64,000 bases of DNA from Epiperipatus broadwayi (taxonomy: Eukaryota > Onychophora > Udeonychophora > Euonychophora > Peripatidae), in contig JAQFVV010000020.1 of NCBI GenBank assembly GCA_028023455.1, positions 5,689,092 through 5,753,091 of the forward strand, read 5' to 3'. The notes under the pieces were generated by a model, which did not search any database, was not told where the DNA came from, and saw only the letters and a list, made by a program, of their open reading frames with translations. The translations under genes and the position numbers were made by a program. Positions within the stretch are counted from its first letter, which is position 1. Each line of letters starts with the position of its first letter. This document shows, piece after piece, positions 35,062-47,044 of the stretch.

Positions 35062-35843
35062 TTTTTTTAATAAACATACAGAAAGGGCCAAACATTGGTA
35101 TCTAGAGACAAAGCACATTGACTTTATCCTAAAAATGAATCTGGGATCTCTTTCTACCAGTCAGTTACTGGTGTTGAAAAGAGGTTTTAAAAGGCTCAGC
35201 TCCCAATGTCAGCTATGTGGTCACAATGAAGAGAGCTTTGATCATCTGCTCTACTCTTGCCCAGCATTATTTCCAATCAGGGACTTTGTCATTGATAAGG
35301 TGGCACTTGACATCAGAGATGCACTTGCAGTGAAGAACACCATTAAGAAGGGTCTTTTTGCAAATATTAGACTCTATTTTTCTGACATTCACAACATGGT
35401 TGACAAGATGTAAAATAATCTTTAGAACATCAAATATACCAAAGCTGGACATTTTCTTAAAGCTCCTTCTACAGGTAAAGACTAGAGACTGCACGATGTC
35501 ACCTGATCTCCTGTTTCATGATAAATAGGATAAAGTTGTTTTTCCCAATATGTGAGATGATGTCTGTGAAGTCACTCTTGAACAAATATTCCAACAAGAA
35601 AATAATTTATATGACAAGCATCTAAGGAATTGCAATGACAATACTCTTTTCAAATGGCTAGTGCTGCTGGTGTTGTACATGTATACATATGTACATGTGT
35701 TTGTTCTTTGAACTAATTTTGCTGTCATATAATTTATACTCTATCAATAATCAAATTTGTTTGCTAATGTATTTATGATCTAATGTATTTACATATAAAG
35801 TTTTCTATTATATCTAATAAACCTTTTTTTAAAAAAATAATAA
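35062..35843 (+). mobile_element. LINE 3' end with zinc-motif C-terminus and poly-A
   Basis: A continuous frame from about 35065 to the stop at 35411-35413 encodes the extreme C-terminus of a non-LTR retrotransposon polymerase protein. It shows AKHWYLETKH, then CQLC, then HLLYSC: the C-x2-C-x8-H-x4-C zinc motif that follows the reverse transcriptase in many LINEs. A ~400-bp non-coding tail follows and ends in aataaacc and a T/A-rich poly-A-like tract at about 35820-35843. Endonuclease and RT domains are absent, the normal 5' truncation from target-primed insertion. The open frame is intact over about 115 codons, so the insertion is not very old. Clade not assigned. Confidence 0.75.
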
Positions 35844-37099
35844 TTCACAGGTGTTGTACTTCTTATTCATATTATGCACATGTAATTGATTAATTTTGAA
35901 ATACTGACTGCTGAAGAACCAAATCAATAAGTTTAAAAGTTAATGTAAATAATCAAATAAGTTATCACTTGGGAAGTCATATAATGATTGCCTACTGGAA
36001 ATAACAGATTGAGTCACAATCTATAGACCTTTAGCCATTGAGTTTACTTATCTGCTATTGTAACAAACTACACAGGGGCTTTAAAAATTTAATGATTCTG
36101 TGAAAAAGGTTTCTGAATCCAGTGTTAGAATTATAGACATCTATGATTTGATCTATTAGTTAAATGCATTGAAATAAACATAGTAAAATGCTACATATAG
36201 CTACAAAAATAGTGATTAGCACATACACCTGTTTGTATGTATTACCTGGGGTTTAGGTCCAGCTTTTCTAGATGTTATAAGTATTTCCAACCACAAGTAT
36301 GCTTAGAATGTTTTTTTCAGGTTTCCATATCTTAACCAACACAAATTGGTTATACAGTGCTGGCTAATAAATGAACATTTAGCCATTGTTAGCTACAAAA
36401 TAGATTCCAAAATAAACTGGATGTCCTATAAATATTAATTCATGAATTGTAAAAATAAATAAATAATAATTTGGAATATGATGAAGCATTTACCAATGGG
36501 AAAATAGTTAGCATCCATCCTAAGCTATGGTTTACCATAATAGAAAATCCCTTGATTCTTTAGCTTACATGTAATACAGAGTTCTCTACTCTACTGACAT
36601 CTATAATCAGCTTGATTATGAGGCAAATGGTCTCGAAAGCGCTTAGCGTATAGTAATTTTTGTAATCTGTATAGCTTCTCATTCAAGTTTTCATACGCTT
36701 TTTAATTTGTATACTAGATAGTAGTGCATTTAAAGATGTATAACTGCATTATTTTCAGCTTTGAATTCCAAGTTCTTATTAATAAAGGCAAAAGTCAGAA
36801 GTGTGGAGTTAAAGATTTAAATGCACTGCCATCTGGTAATCTTTAATTACTCTAACAAAAAAGTAGAGAGCTATTTTTGCTCTATTGTATATACTTTTTA
36901 AATTTATACAATGTTTATTACTTATCAAAAAAGTTTTTAATTAATTTATTGATTTTAGTTGTTGATAAATAATTTAATAAATTATTTTTGAAGAATGTTT
37001 TCCAAATAATTGTTTTTTTATATAGAGAGACTAGTTTGAAAATGCTCTTATAAAGTACATTCTATGAATTTAAGCAATTAAATGTAGTTATTTAATTTA
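35844..37099. other. AT-rich stretch without recognisable genes
   Basis: No element or exon recognised. Confidence 0.5.
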
Positions 37100-37930
37100 A
37101 CATCACATGATCACCATTTCTTATGCTTGCTCATAACTGTTATTAAAATAGGAAAAACTCTCCATATAGTAGGTGCCACTCAATATAAGCTAATGAGCTT
37201 GGATTGAAAATATTTTTGTGTTTTAAATTTTATTCTCATAGTTTTGCAGTTAAGTAGATATAAAAGGTGGCTGCTGGAGGGTTGCATTGGATCCTAAGAT
37301 CTGACTGAAGTACTCTCAGATCCAAGGCTCCTCACTGACAAAATCCACAAGCTAAAAACTAGTTTGGGGATGTTTGATGAATAGGCATTAGATAGAGATT
37401 TTATGCACAAGCCTTCTAGCATCCATTGATTACTCTGGCTTGCACTGAGTGGCACTACTGTATGGAGAGTTTTGCCTGTTTTATTTAATTCAAGAAATTA
37501 AATAAAAAACTAACAACCTTAATATAAAATAAGTTAAACCACTAACATTGTATGATCACCATATCTTATGCTTGCTCATAATTGCTATTAAAACAGGCAA
37601 AACTCTGAACTGAGTTCAGACCTATATTATTATGTAATCTAATGAGCTTGGATCAAAAATATTGTTGTGATTTCAATTTTAGACTCATAGTTTTGTAGTT
37701 AAGTAGAGATAAAAGGTAGCTGCTAGAGGGTTGCATTAGATCCTAAAATCTAGCTGCATTGCTTTCAGATACAAAGCTCCTCATTGATGAAATCCATAAG
37801 CTAGAAACTAGTCTGGGGATATTGAATGAGTAGGCATTAGATAGGAATTTTATGCACAAGTCTTCTGGATTCCATTGATTACTCTGGCTTGCACTAAGTG
37901 GCACTACTGTAAGGAGAGTTTTGCCTGTTT
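37100..37930 (+). repeat. ~450-bp family, two units each with inverted 5' end
   Basis: First copy: reversed end 37100-37180 (aacatcacatgatcacc.. to ccactca), then a forward body from ataagctaatgagcttgg to gagttttgcctgtttt at about 37480. Second copy: reversed end 37540-37605, forward body 37606-37930. Both bodies start at different internal points but finish at the same terminus. Hammerhead positions are degraded: 37322-37376 has CTGACAA and AAAA in place of GAAA; 37771-37824 has TTGATGA but keeps GAAA and GTC. Confidence 0.88.
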
Positions 37931-38234
37931 TTATAAAATAAGTTACATTTTTATATGTTATTCCATAGTGCTTCTATCATGGTTATGCCTGAGATATTAA
38001 TACTATGAAAGGCTTTATTATAAACCTTGTTGTTTTTTCAGCAGCAATAATTTTCCTTGCTTTACTCCAAAATATCTATTATTATCTCACTGATTGGTGG
38101 AGACAGTAGTTCAGAAATTAATATAGATATGAATGTAATAAAAATAAATTCTAGTATTCAGTGAATACTTGAATTAATGATAAATACATGAGCCTAGATT
38201 AAAGAAAGTATTCTCGAAAGCATAGTTAAACATA
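37931..38234. other. AT-rich stretch without recognisable genes
   Basis: Nothing recognised. Confidence 0.5.
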
Positions 38235-38710
38235 AAACAGAACAGTCACATGATCACCATCTCTATTTTATAAACGGAACAGTCATATGATGTTTTAAAC
38301 AATTCAAAACAAAACAACACTCTCCATATAGTAGTGCCATCTTGTGCTAACAAGAGCAATCAATGGATGCCAGAAGGCTTGTGCATAAAATCCCTATCTA
38401 GTGCCTACTCATCCAATATCCCCAGACTAGTTTCTGGCTTGTGGCCTTCATCAGTGAGGAGCCTTGGATCTGAGAGCACTGCACCTAGATCTTAGGATCT
38501 AATGCAACCCTCCAGCACCCACCTTTTAACTCTATTTAACTACAAAACTATGAGAATGAAATTGAAAACACTATTAATATTTTCAATCCAAGCTCAATAG
38601 CTTATATAGTCATATGGGTCTGAACTCAATTCAGTACCCATACATTTTGGTGTCTTTGGCTCTTTAACAGCCATAGCCACCACTATCCTATTAGGCAGGA
38701 TTGGTGTTAA
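38235..38710 (-). repeat. ~450-bp family, near-complete minus-strand unit
   Basis: The best preserved full unit. Reading the minus strand: ccaatcctgcctaatag at its upstream end, ggctgttaaagagcc, ctgaattgagttcagac, the polypyrimidine-complement block, an intact hammerhead, gggattttatgcacaagcc, and the tatggagagtgttgttt variant terminus near 38310. The variant tail (caaaacaaaacaac) is shared with the adjacent foldback. Confidence 0.88.
38413..38467 (-). ncRNA. Hammerhead ribozyme, ~450-bp family, consensus copy
   Basis: Minus strand: stem I CCAA, internal loop GGC, TCCTCA; core CTGATGA (plus 38448-38454); stem II GGC/GCC with loop CACAA; GAAA (plus 38431-38434); C-TA-G; triplet GTC (plus 38425-38427); TGGGGA closing stem I, loop TA, then TTGG pairing with CCAA. 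The stem I and GUC signals are excellent. Weak points: A opposite A at 10.1/11.1, and a stem III loop of only two bases, so efficient folding would need an ACTAGT-mediated dimer. Confidence 0.68.
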
Positions 38711-38977
38711 ACCACTAAACATCACATGATCACTATCTCATACTAGCACAATAATTGTTATTAAACAATTCAAAACAAAACAACACTCTCCATATAGTAG
38801 TGCCATCTTGTGCTAACAAGAGCAATCAATGGATGCCACACAAGCCTTCTGGCATCCATTGATTGCTCTTGTTAGCACAAGATGGCACTACCATATGGAG
38901 AGTGTTGTTTTGTTTTGAATTGTTTAATAACAATTATTGTGCTAGTATGAGATAGTGATCATGTGATGTTTAGTGGT
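38711..38977. repeat. ~450-bp family foldback with 128-bp arms
   Basis: Left arm 38711-38839 and right arm 38850-38977 are nearly perfect inverted copies of the family's terminal third (cactaaacatcacatgatcac.. to ggatgcca). The spacer is only about ten bases. The arms carry the same caaaacaaaacaac variant as the neighbouring unit, so the two probably arose from one event or one subfamily. Confidence 0.92.
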
Positions 38978-40540
38978 CATATGATGTTTTGTTAGTATAA
39001 TCCCTATTATATGTAGTCGCAAGCATATAAAAAATCATTATTCACAGATTTAACTCAATTTAATTTCTAAAAATGAATGGTTTAAAAATCTTGCAAATAA
39101 CTTTGTATTGATTTTTTTTAAAAAAAAAAGTATAAAAGTTTTTATCCATAAAACCTCTACATATTTATGGTCATTAAACATAAAAAAAATGTCATCATAT
39201 AATTTATTGGAATCATAAAAAAAATACAGAGTAATAAAATCAACCCAATGTTTAGAAGACATAAAACTGTCTTTTAGGAAAATAATAAAACCACTTGAGC
39301 AAACTTGACGTTTTACTAATCTTATTTTCAGATATATTAATTATTATATAATCTCAAAGACAAAAAAATGAAGTCTAAGTATTAATAAGACTGCTAAAAA
39401 TTAAATTATGAGGGTAAATAAAAATAATAATAATAAAATCATAAATTTATTTATTGCAAGAACTGTCTGATTTATTACTAATTTTATTACAGATTATTTA
39501 TTTTATATATTCCAAAAAAGTTATTTCTTTTTGCCATTATGATCCTTTATTTTAAATAAATAGCTTTATATTCTTTATTGTATAAACTTTATTTCCTTCT
39601 AAAAAGTTGTATTTGTAAATAATCCAATAAAAATGCATATATGAAAAAATAAACCTGCTTTTTGGCCAAAAGTAGATTGAGATTAACTAATGAAAACATT
39701 TGATTACTGATGATGATCAATTTGTCATTGCTACGTCATAAAGGTTATCATAATCACTTGCTATGCTATCACTTAGGACATAACTTGGCCAAATAAACCA
39801 TGAAATTTGTTTAGATTATAAAAAGAATTAGTCTTTTTCTTTCAGGTATTCAACTCATAGGTAATATAGCCATTCATAAAATGTTTTGGTAAATGGATAT
39901 CCAGCTATTATTTATTGACAGATAAACAAACATTCCAAGACAATATGTGCTGGTCAGGTGAATTACAATTTGCTGATTATAAAACAAATGCACTTTTATC
40001 TAGTTAGTATGGATCTTTATGCAAGAATTTTCCATAGTGATCATCATCAATTTATACCACTATATTTATTTTCAGTCAATTATTTGCTATTGCAGTCTTC
40101 AAAAATATGTTTAGAAATTTTGTTTAAAAAGCAACTGCTATTTTTTTCTAAATGGTGGTCAAAAATGGCAGTCATTTTATAATACTGTTGACATTGTAGG
40201 AGAATAATTTCATTAAAGCTATTTCTGAAAATAAAATGATGAGATTCATACTAAAAATGCATAGTAGAGTTTATTTATTATACTGTAGACAATATTATGT
40301 GTTGATTGCAGGATTAAAGTATTATTAATGAATTTAATTTAACTTTCATTCAGGGTCTTTGCAAGACAATCTAAGCTGTCATTTATAATACATTTAGAAT
40401 AAAGATATTTTCAACTTTAATGATTACTAAATAAAAAGTAGATTTCAATCAGCACAGTAAGTAATCAAAAACATACTTTGATTATGTAGAATAACAAAAT
40501 GTATTATTTAGTTTTAAATGTGTATTATACCGGATACTCA
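38978..40540. other. AT-rich stretch without recognisable genes
   Basis: No element or exon recognised. Runs of A near 39117-39130. Confidence 0.55.
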
Positions 40541-42430
40541 ATCTATTCTGAAACAGAGGGCGCCACCAGACCACTACGTGTCTGGAAAATTTGTTTACTG
40601 TGATCAGAATAAATGATGATGATGGTTTGCGCCGACTAGACCCAGGGAGGAACAAGAGATCTTAAATTGTTTAGACAATTGAGACAAAAGCAAAAAGACA
40701 AATGTCAGCCAAATTAAGTTTAAACATATTTCATAAATTTTATTATGAGAAAATAAATTATTAAATATAAGTTTATGACACAAGAGATGGAGGTTAACTC
40801 AGGCGTGTACCAGGCATACTAAAGGCAAAGCTATGACAGACTGACTGATCTTCTAATAAACAAATGTAAAAGGGAGGAAGCAAATTTCATTCAGCAGAGG
40901 ATTCACCTAAACATTGGTCTTCACTTTCAGATATTTAAACCCTATGCCCCTGAAATAGATCAAAGAATCCAGCGCCGAAGAGCTGTTCAAGATCTAAAAA
41001 TTGGTCAGACCTTGAATGTCCTTATATCGGTATGAGCTTAAAATAATGGCGATTGATCCACCCCAAGAACAATCGAAAAATATCATTGAAATGGAGAAAC
41101 AATTAAACTGGTGAATCCCAGCCAAACGATTGGTGAAAATTACTTTAAAATTAATAATTAATGGTCTCAATAAGAGACAAGTAAATGATTAGGAAAACAG
41201 TTACGTCTGTCCCAGCAAATAACGAAAAGAAAATAAACTTACAAACAAATTCTGAGTACACGCTCTGATAAATTTAAAGCACACGTAATAAATACACAAA
41301 TGAATCTATCGGAGAGTGCATGGAGTACGAAAATTTTAAAAGTTGTAAACACTTTAGCAGAACGAAAGTATCGCCCACCTGTAATTTAAGAAAGGATAAA
41401 TTTTATCTTCCTGCTGACGACTTCTAAAATTACAAAGAAAAACACAATTCTGATTTCCACTTTTAGAGATCTTAGAACGAAATCTCCACCTGCAAAAATC
41501 AGACAATAAAGTCGTCAGCCAAAAGATTTTTGGAGGTTTAGCAAGAGGACAAACATAGAGTATAAAATTAATTAATTATTAAATACTAAATAATTACAGG
41601 TAAGCATTTTAAAAGCACAACTTGCCAAAGCATTTATAAAAATCTTACATAAAATAGAAAACTCACTCATCACTCTCCAATAAACAAAACGGAAAGCAAA
41701 TTAGAATCTTAAAACTAAGATTCTAAGACACACTGTAAAATATTGAAAAACACAGCAAATATTAAATATGAGGCTATATTGATTTACGAATACATATTTG
41801 TGGTTAGATTGAGCGGAGATTTAATGAGAACTAATTTACTCTGGGAAGAATAAAAACGAAAATAATTACCTTTCGGTAAAAGCAATGTTCACGTAGAGTG
41901 CGCACTTTTACTTAAGTTCATTTTCAGGTTCTTGAAGCAGCAAGGTAGATGTAAAGAGGTTCCAGTTTCTTTTAGGTATTCAAGGCATTACTGGAGCAAG
42001 CTTGGAAGTCAGGGATCCGTCTTTTGTGGAGTTAGCAAGCCATTTGGGTGGTGATAACAAGTATAGAATTTTTCATTTTTGCAAGCGAAAGTCTTTAATA
42101 ACAGCTGATGTCCTTTAATTAAGAAATTTAAATGTCCGTGCTGCTATAACTTTCACATGAGAAAACAACTTGTCTATCTCTCAAAAATGGATAAACTGAC
42201 CCTCTAAATTTTCGGGGTTATTTATACATTGCTCCATTTCCCGCGAAACACTTTCCTTGTTGTTCAATTTCTTCGCCTTAGGCAGGGCAAATATTAATCT
42301 CCCGCTCAATCTATCTAGGAATTCTACCCAGGGTTTATTGAAATGAAAACAACAACATAAAAATCAAATCTCCGCTATTAAAATTGTTTACAATAATTAA
42401 AATAAAAGTAACAGGAATGCAATTAGCTAG
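40541..42430. repeat. Unclassified repeat-like region of distinct composition
   Basis: Distinctly richer in G+C than its flanks, beginning near ccggatactcaatc and gagggcgccacc and ending near ctagccagcttg. It contains an inverted pair (gctgacgactt at about 41393 and aagtcgtcagc at about 41510) and, on the minus strand near 42210-42240, a TATA-like gtataaataacccc. No frame of useful length is open. A decayed LTR-type or other non-autonomous element is likely, but no paired ends were established. Confidence 0.4.
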
Positions 42431-43349
42431 CCAGCTTGTTTTTAAATCAAATGAATTTAAAAACAGGCGGTATAAGAATTATTCTAAAATAAATCGATAA
42501 ATATTTAAAAACAAATCCGTTTTACATATAAATGCGTGTGTATTTTGATATACGCATTCTTTTTAAATAATAACGAAAATTTAAACCTTTACGTTTAATG
42601 AAAATTAAAAGGTTAATAAATATTTTTGGTAATCATATCATTGAAACGGATTTCAATCAGGTTCAGTATATTAGCTAAATTATATAAATTCAATCAATTT
42701 TATGGACTAAAATTTTTATAAATGTTATTTTACTAGTAGTAAAGTTATGATTATTGTAATGGTTATCATAATTATAAGTTATTGTGAGAAAAAATGATTT
42801 CATGTTCTATGCAATTAATGATCAAAGATTATTAAGTGTATGTTTAAAATACTATTTACTTTTTCAATTTTAAATCTATAATCTCTATTTTTTATGATGT
42901 ATTTTAGACAATAGCCAGTTTTATAATAAAAGTACATTGGCAAAAGAACAAAAAAGTTCTAACCACTTACATATATTATTTAAATTGCAACAATCAATTG
43001 TACATTATAATTTGATATTTATTTATATAGTACCTATATACATTACTTTTTTCACTTACATCATATTTAATTTCATTGCATTATTTAAATTTTTAAAAAA
43101 ATCATGATTTTTCTAAAAAAAACAATATTGCAAAAAAAAGAAAATTCAAAGTTTTATTGTTGTAACTTACAAAAATAAAAAACTTGAATAATTGAACATG
43201 AAGTGCATTAAAAATAAACAATTTCTGATTTTTAATATGAAATTTTATTCTATGAGGCATTTTGGGGGAACTAATTAGCCTTACCAACCAGAATAATAGG
43301 TGTTTGTAAAATGTGATGTTGCCTTGGTTACTAGTGAAAAAGACTAAAA
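42431..43349. other. AT-rich stretch without recognisable genes
   Basis: Nothing recognised. Confidence 0.5.
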
Positions 43350-43746
43350 TCATATAGCAGGGGTTCCCAGCCTTTTTGCACTTCAGAGCACATTCTATAA
43401 TACCAGCCAGATGGTGGGCACCATTTATTTTTTTTCAACCAGATGGCAGGCACCATTTATTTTTACAATGTAAATTTATAGTTGGATATTGTTAATAATA
43501 CACATAATGTACAAAAAAATATTTATTTCGAAAATAAAATTTTAACATTTATATTTTTACGCTGTAAAAGTATAGTATGCCCTACAATTTGATTACAATA
43601 TAATACAATAATTTATAAGAAATTTTAAAAATTAAATTTATTTGTATCAGATAAATAATTTTTTTATGTAGCGGCGGGCACACGTAAAATGGTCTGTGGG
43701 TGCCATGGTACCCATGGGCATAGGGTTGGAGACCCCTGTCCTATAG
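43350..43746. mobile_element. hAT-type MITE with 8-bp target duplication
   Basis: The element spans 43358-43738 (381 bp). Ends: CAGGGGTTCCCAGCC on the left; the reverse complement of the right end reads CAGGGGTCTCCAACC, a good terminal inverted repeat of hAT type. Flanks TCATATAG (43350-43357) and TCCTATAG (43739-43746) match at seven of eight positions, as expected for an 8-bp duplication. The interior is non-coding, with a small duplication of agccagatgg..gcaccatttattttt near 43410 and 43440. It must have moved with transposase from an autonomous hAT elsewhere. Confidence 0.9.
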
Positions 43747-43872
43747 ACTCTGAGATTATAGTTTACATTTAATTTTAACGTCAATTATTCTATATTGTGA
43801 TTTTTAGAGCTGTGATATAAACTCTGTTAATCATTTTACATAGTAATACTTGCACTTGCTTTAACAATCTTT
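43747..43872. other. Short unique spacer
   Basis: Nothing recognised between the hAT MITE and the next foldback. Confidence 0.5.
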
Positions 43873-44135
43873 TAAGCCAATAAACATCACATGATCACCA
43901 TTTCTTATGCTTGCTTATAAACTCTATACATATTGGCATTCAGTGCAAGCCAGAGTAATCAATGGATTCCAGAAAGCTTGTGCATAAAATCCCCATCTAG
44001 TGCCTACTCATTAGTTTCTGGTTTGCAGCCTTCATCAGTAAGAATTTTATGCACAAGCCTTCTGGCATGCATTGATTACTCTGGCTTGCACTGAGTTGCA
44101 ATATGTATAAAGAGTTTTGCCTGTTTTAATAACAA
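43873..44135. repeat. ~450-bp family foldback
   Basis: Reversed terminal piece from 43875 (ccaataaacatcacatgatc) through part of the old ribozyme, then a forward piece from about 44040 (attttatgcacaagcc) to gagttttgcctgtttt. On the minus strand at 44010-44035 the ribozyme core CTGATGA and GAAAC survive, but the region after GAAAC is replaced, so stem I cannot form. Confidence 0.87.
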
Positions 44136-45387
44136 TCTTTTAAATATGTATACCCTAATCACTTCACCCAAACTAATTGTGACTAGCTAAAGAGCAAAAA
44201 ACAATCTAGATTATTTTCAAGTGAGAAAAGTACTAAAATGAAAATCTACATAATAAATTTTAAAAAATTCAACTTAGTCACTTTAGTTGTCAAAATTATT
44301 TGATACCCCAAGAAAATTGTTGTGTGATAAGTAAATGAATACTTTGGCTAACCAAAAATCTAATTTATAATTACTTTTAATTTGTAATAACTGATTTTGA
44401 TAAAATTTTGAAAGCAATTTGAACAATAAGACACATTTATTTAACAACCAAAATAAAAAACTTTTGATAAAATATAATTGCAAGAATTGTAAGGATAATT
44501 AAATTTGAGCTATTAAATAAATAGTGCAACACATGATTGAATGATTAGCCATTAGGTAGATCATTGATATTCAAGTGCCAAAAGAGTCAAATTGAATCTT
44601 GTTGTAGAGCTTTTAATTTGTAATTTATCTTTACATAGAATTAAATAAATATTTAAAAAGTGTTAATAGAAAATAAACAAATTAAATTACTAAATTTTCA
44701 TTTTGAATAATATTCTTAATTTCCCTTACATTAAAAAGGGTAAAAACTAATGCAATTGTTATAAAAATAAACTTAAACATGTTAATAAACAAATTAAAGC
44801 ACCTATAAAACTATTAAGTAATTATTGATACAAGACTTCCCTAGACATAAAAGTTAAATAAACTAGGAGATTCTACGTAATGCTTTTTTTATATGTCAAA
44901 GCATTGACTACTTGCTGCTTGTAAGGTGCTGTTTGTAAGGCAGCTATGCTAACCACTAGGCCACCAACGCTTGACTATGTAGCGCTTTTAATAACTGTAG
45001 TCTTTCAAACAGCCAAGTTTCTTTATTCAGCTTACATTTATGAAACACTGCTCACAATTCTTTTTATCTATAAAAACCTGACTTCTTATTCTTTAAAGCA
45101 AAAAAATTCTAACAATTTAAATATTCCTATTCAACAATGGTTATCTACAGATCACATATGTAGATCTACATAAAAGTTATATATTGAAATAGAAATATCT
45201 ATTTCATATTTATCGAATATAATTAGAAAGGGAGGAGACTATTTTATTGTTATATATTAAAATTAAAAGATATTTAGGTCAGTTGAATTACAAAATTAGA
45301 TTTTATATGATAGAGTCAAATTTTGTGAGTACTGTATATAATTATAAACACACATCCAATTTTAGATATGGAAAATTTTATTTGGTT
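44136..45387. other. AT-rich stretch with a SINE fragment
   Basis: Apart from the tRNA-like fragment at 44905-44980, nothing is recognised. Confidence 0.55.
44905..44980 (-). mobile_element. tRNA-derived SINE head fragment
   Basis: Minus strand shows caagcgttggtgg, then cctagtggttagcatagctg (A-box-like) and gccttacaa. No clear B box follows, because the 3' part is replaced by a short repeated cttgtaagg. Related to the fragment at 32.4 kb. Confidence 0.5.
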
Positions 45388-45573
45388 CTTTAGTATTTTC
45401 CAACCAATGCAGTCTGATCTTCCAATCTTTAAGATAATGTCTCCAAGTGATTTGCAGACAAATGCAATCTCTAAAATTTGTCCACAGATCACGTGGACCC
45501 AGCACGTTAAAGATCACAAGATTAGATTAATATGCCTTCAGGGCAATACATCATTGGTTGGAAAATACTAAAG
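45388..45573. mobile_element. MITE with perfect 22-bp terminal inverted repeats
   Basis: CTTTAGTATTTTCCAACC.. at 45388-45409 is exactly complementary to ..GGTTGGAAAATACTAAAG at 45552-45573. The interior is 142 bp and has no long frame. A related end (cattggtt.aa.aatactaaag) occurs near 48340-48360. The superfamily cannot be fixed: the TA inside the terminus fits a Tc1/mariner target, but other readings are possible. Confidence 0.88.
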
Positions 45574-47042
45574 ATGACAGTCAGGTAGATAACGAGCATC
45601 ACCTTATTTGTTGTTTCTGGAAAAAAAATTTAAAAAATGTACATGCATGTGTCAAAATAATTTAGAAATTAAATGTAAATTTGATAATTTAGAAATTGAA
45701 AGTAATTACGTGTAAATTTGATAATTGCAGAAATATGTACAAATTTTTTTTTGTAAATTTAAATTAAATGGACAAATAAAGAATATTATGAATTTTTATA
45801 ACAAAAAAAAAATTTAAAAAAATGTACTTGAATGAAAAAATAAGTTATCTTTACAACATTTCCGATGGTATTTAACTCAGTTTTTATATTAAAAATATAT
45901 AAAACAAACAGTTTGAAAATGTGTCTCATTTTTTGACTAAAAATTAGAAATGACAGCACATAGTGCTGAAATGGGTTGGTGGTGCCTCCGATGGTTTTGC
46001 CAGGCTCAAGACACAGCCAATACATGCTCTAATCTCAAAAAAACCTATATTATGATTTACAAAACCACCGACAATGCCAGATATTGTATTACTCTCATAG
46101 ATGTACTTTTTATAATTGTGGATGAAATTACAAAAAATATTTCTGTATAATATAATTCAGAAATTAAAAATAAAATTAATTAATTATGCTGTAGTCTCAA
46201 AAAACCTATATTATGATTTACAAAACCACCGACAATGCTAGACATTGTATTACTCTTGTAGATGTAATTTTTATAATTGTGGATGAATTTACAAAAAAAT
46301 ATTTCTGTATAATATAATTCAGAAATTAAAAATAAAATAAATTAATTATGCTTTTTTAGAAACAAAAATGAAAGTTAACAAGATCTCAATGAAAAAATCA
46401 GTAAACATGTGACTACCGGCATTATTAATGGTAACCTGGAGAATAACTTTAAAGGTACTCTATATTACAAATTTTTTAAAAAAGAAACAAAAAATAAAAA
46501 AAAAATGTGCATGAAAATAGTATATTGAATATAAGTCTAAATACATAATAGTACATAATATATATCAAAATAATTTTGAAATTAAAAGTAATTAAGTGTA
46601 AATTTGATAATTTAAAAAGGTACTCTATATTGCAAATTTTTCAATGAAAAAAAAATAAAAATGGAAAAAAAAAATCAAAAAAAATGTACATGGTTATGTC
46701 AAAATAAGTAATTAAGTGTAAGTTTGATAAGTGCAGAAATATTAAAAAAAATTTTGTAAATTTAAAATTAATAAACGATATCAGGTACTTCTCCCGACTT
46801 AATGCGAATCTAGCATTAATGATGACCTTGGAGAATAACTTAAAAGGTGCTATATTACACCATTTTTAGTCAAATTTATAATATAATATATTTCAGAATT
46901 TAAAAACTATCAAAAGTAATTAATTGTAATTTTTATAATTGTGGATGAATTTACAAAAAAAATATTCTGTATAATATATTTCAGAAATTAAAAATAATAT
47001 TAATTAATTGTACTTTTTATAATTGCAGAAGAATTTACAAAA
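45574..47042. repeat. AT-rich region with 162-bp tandem pair and echoes
   Basis: tctcaaaaaacctatattatg starts near 46033 and 46195, giving two 162-bp copies ending near 46347. Fragments of the same unit (ataattgtggatgaa..tttacaaaaa, tataatataatt(t)cagaaatt) recur near 46900-47040, and taagtgtaaatttgataatt recurs near 45710, 46590 and 46710. This is an old, degenerate repeat cluster without coding content. Confidence 0.75.
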
Positions 47043-47044
47043 TA

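Noticed and set aside
41391-41520. CTGACGA near 41395 as a hammerhead core
   Set aside because: No pairing stem II and no GAAA at a suitable position. It is one arm of a short inverted pair.
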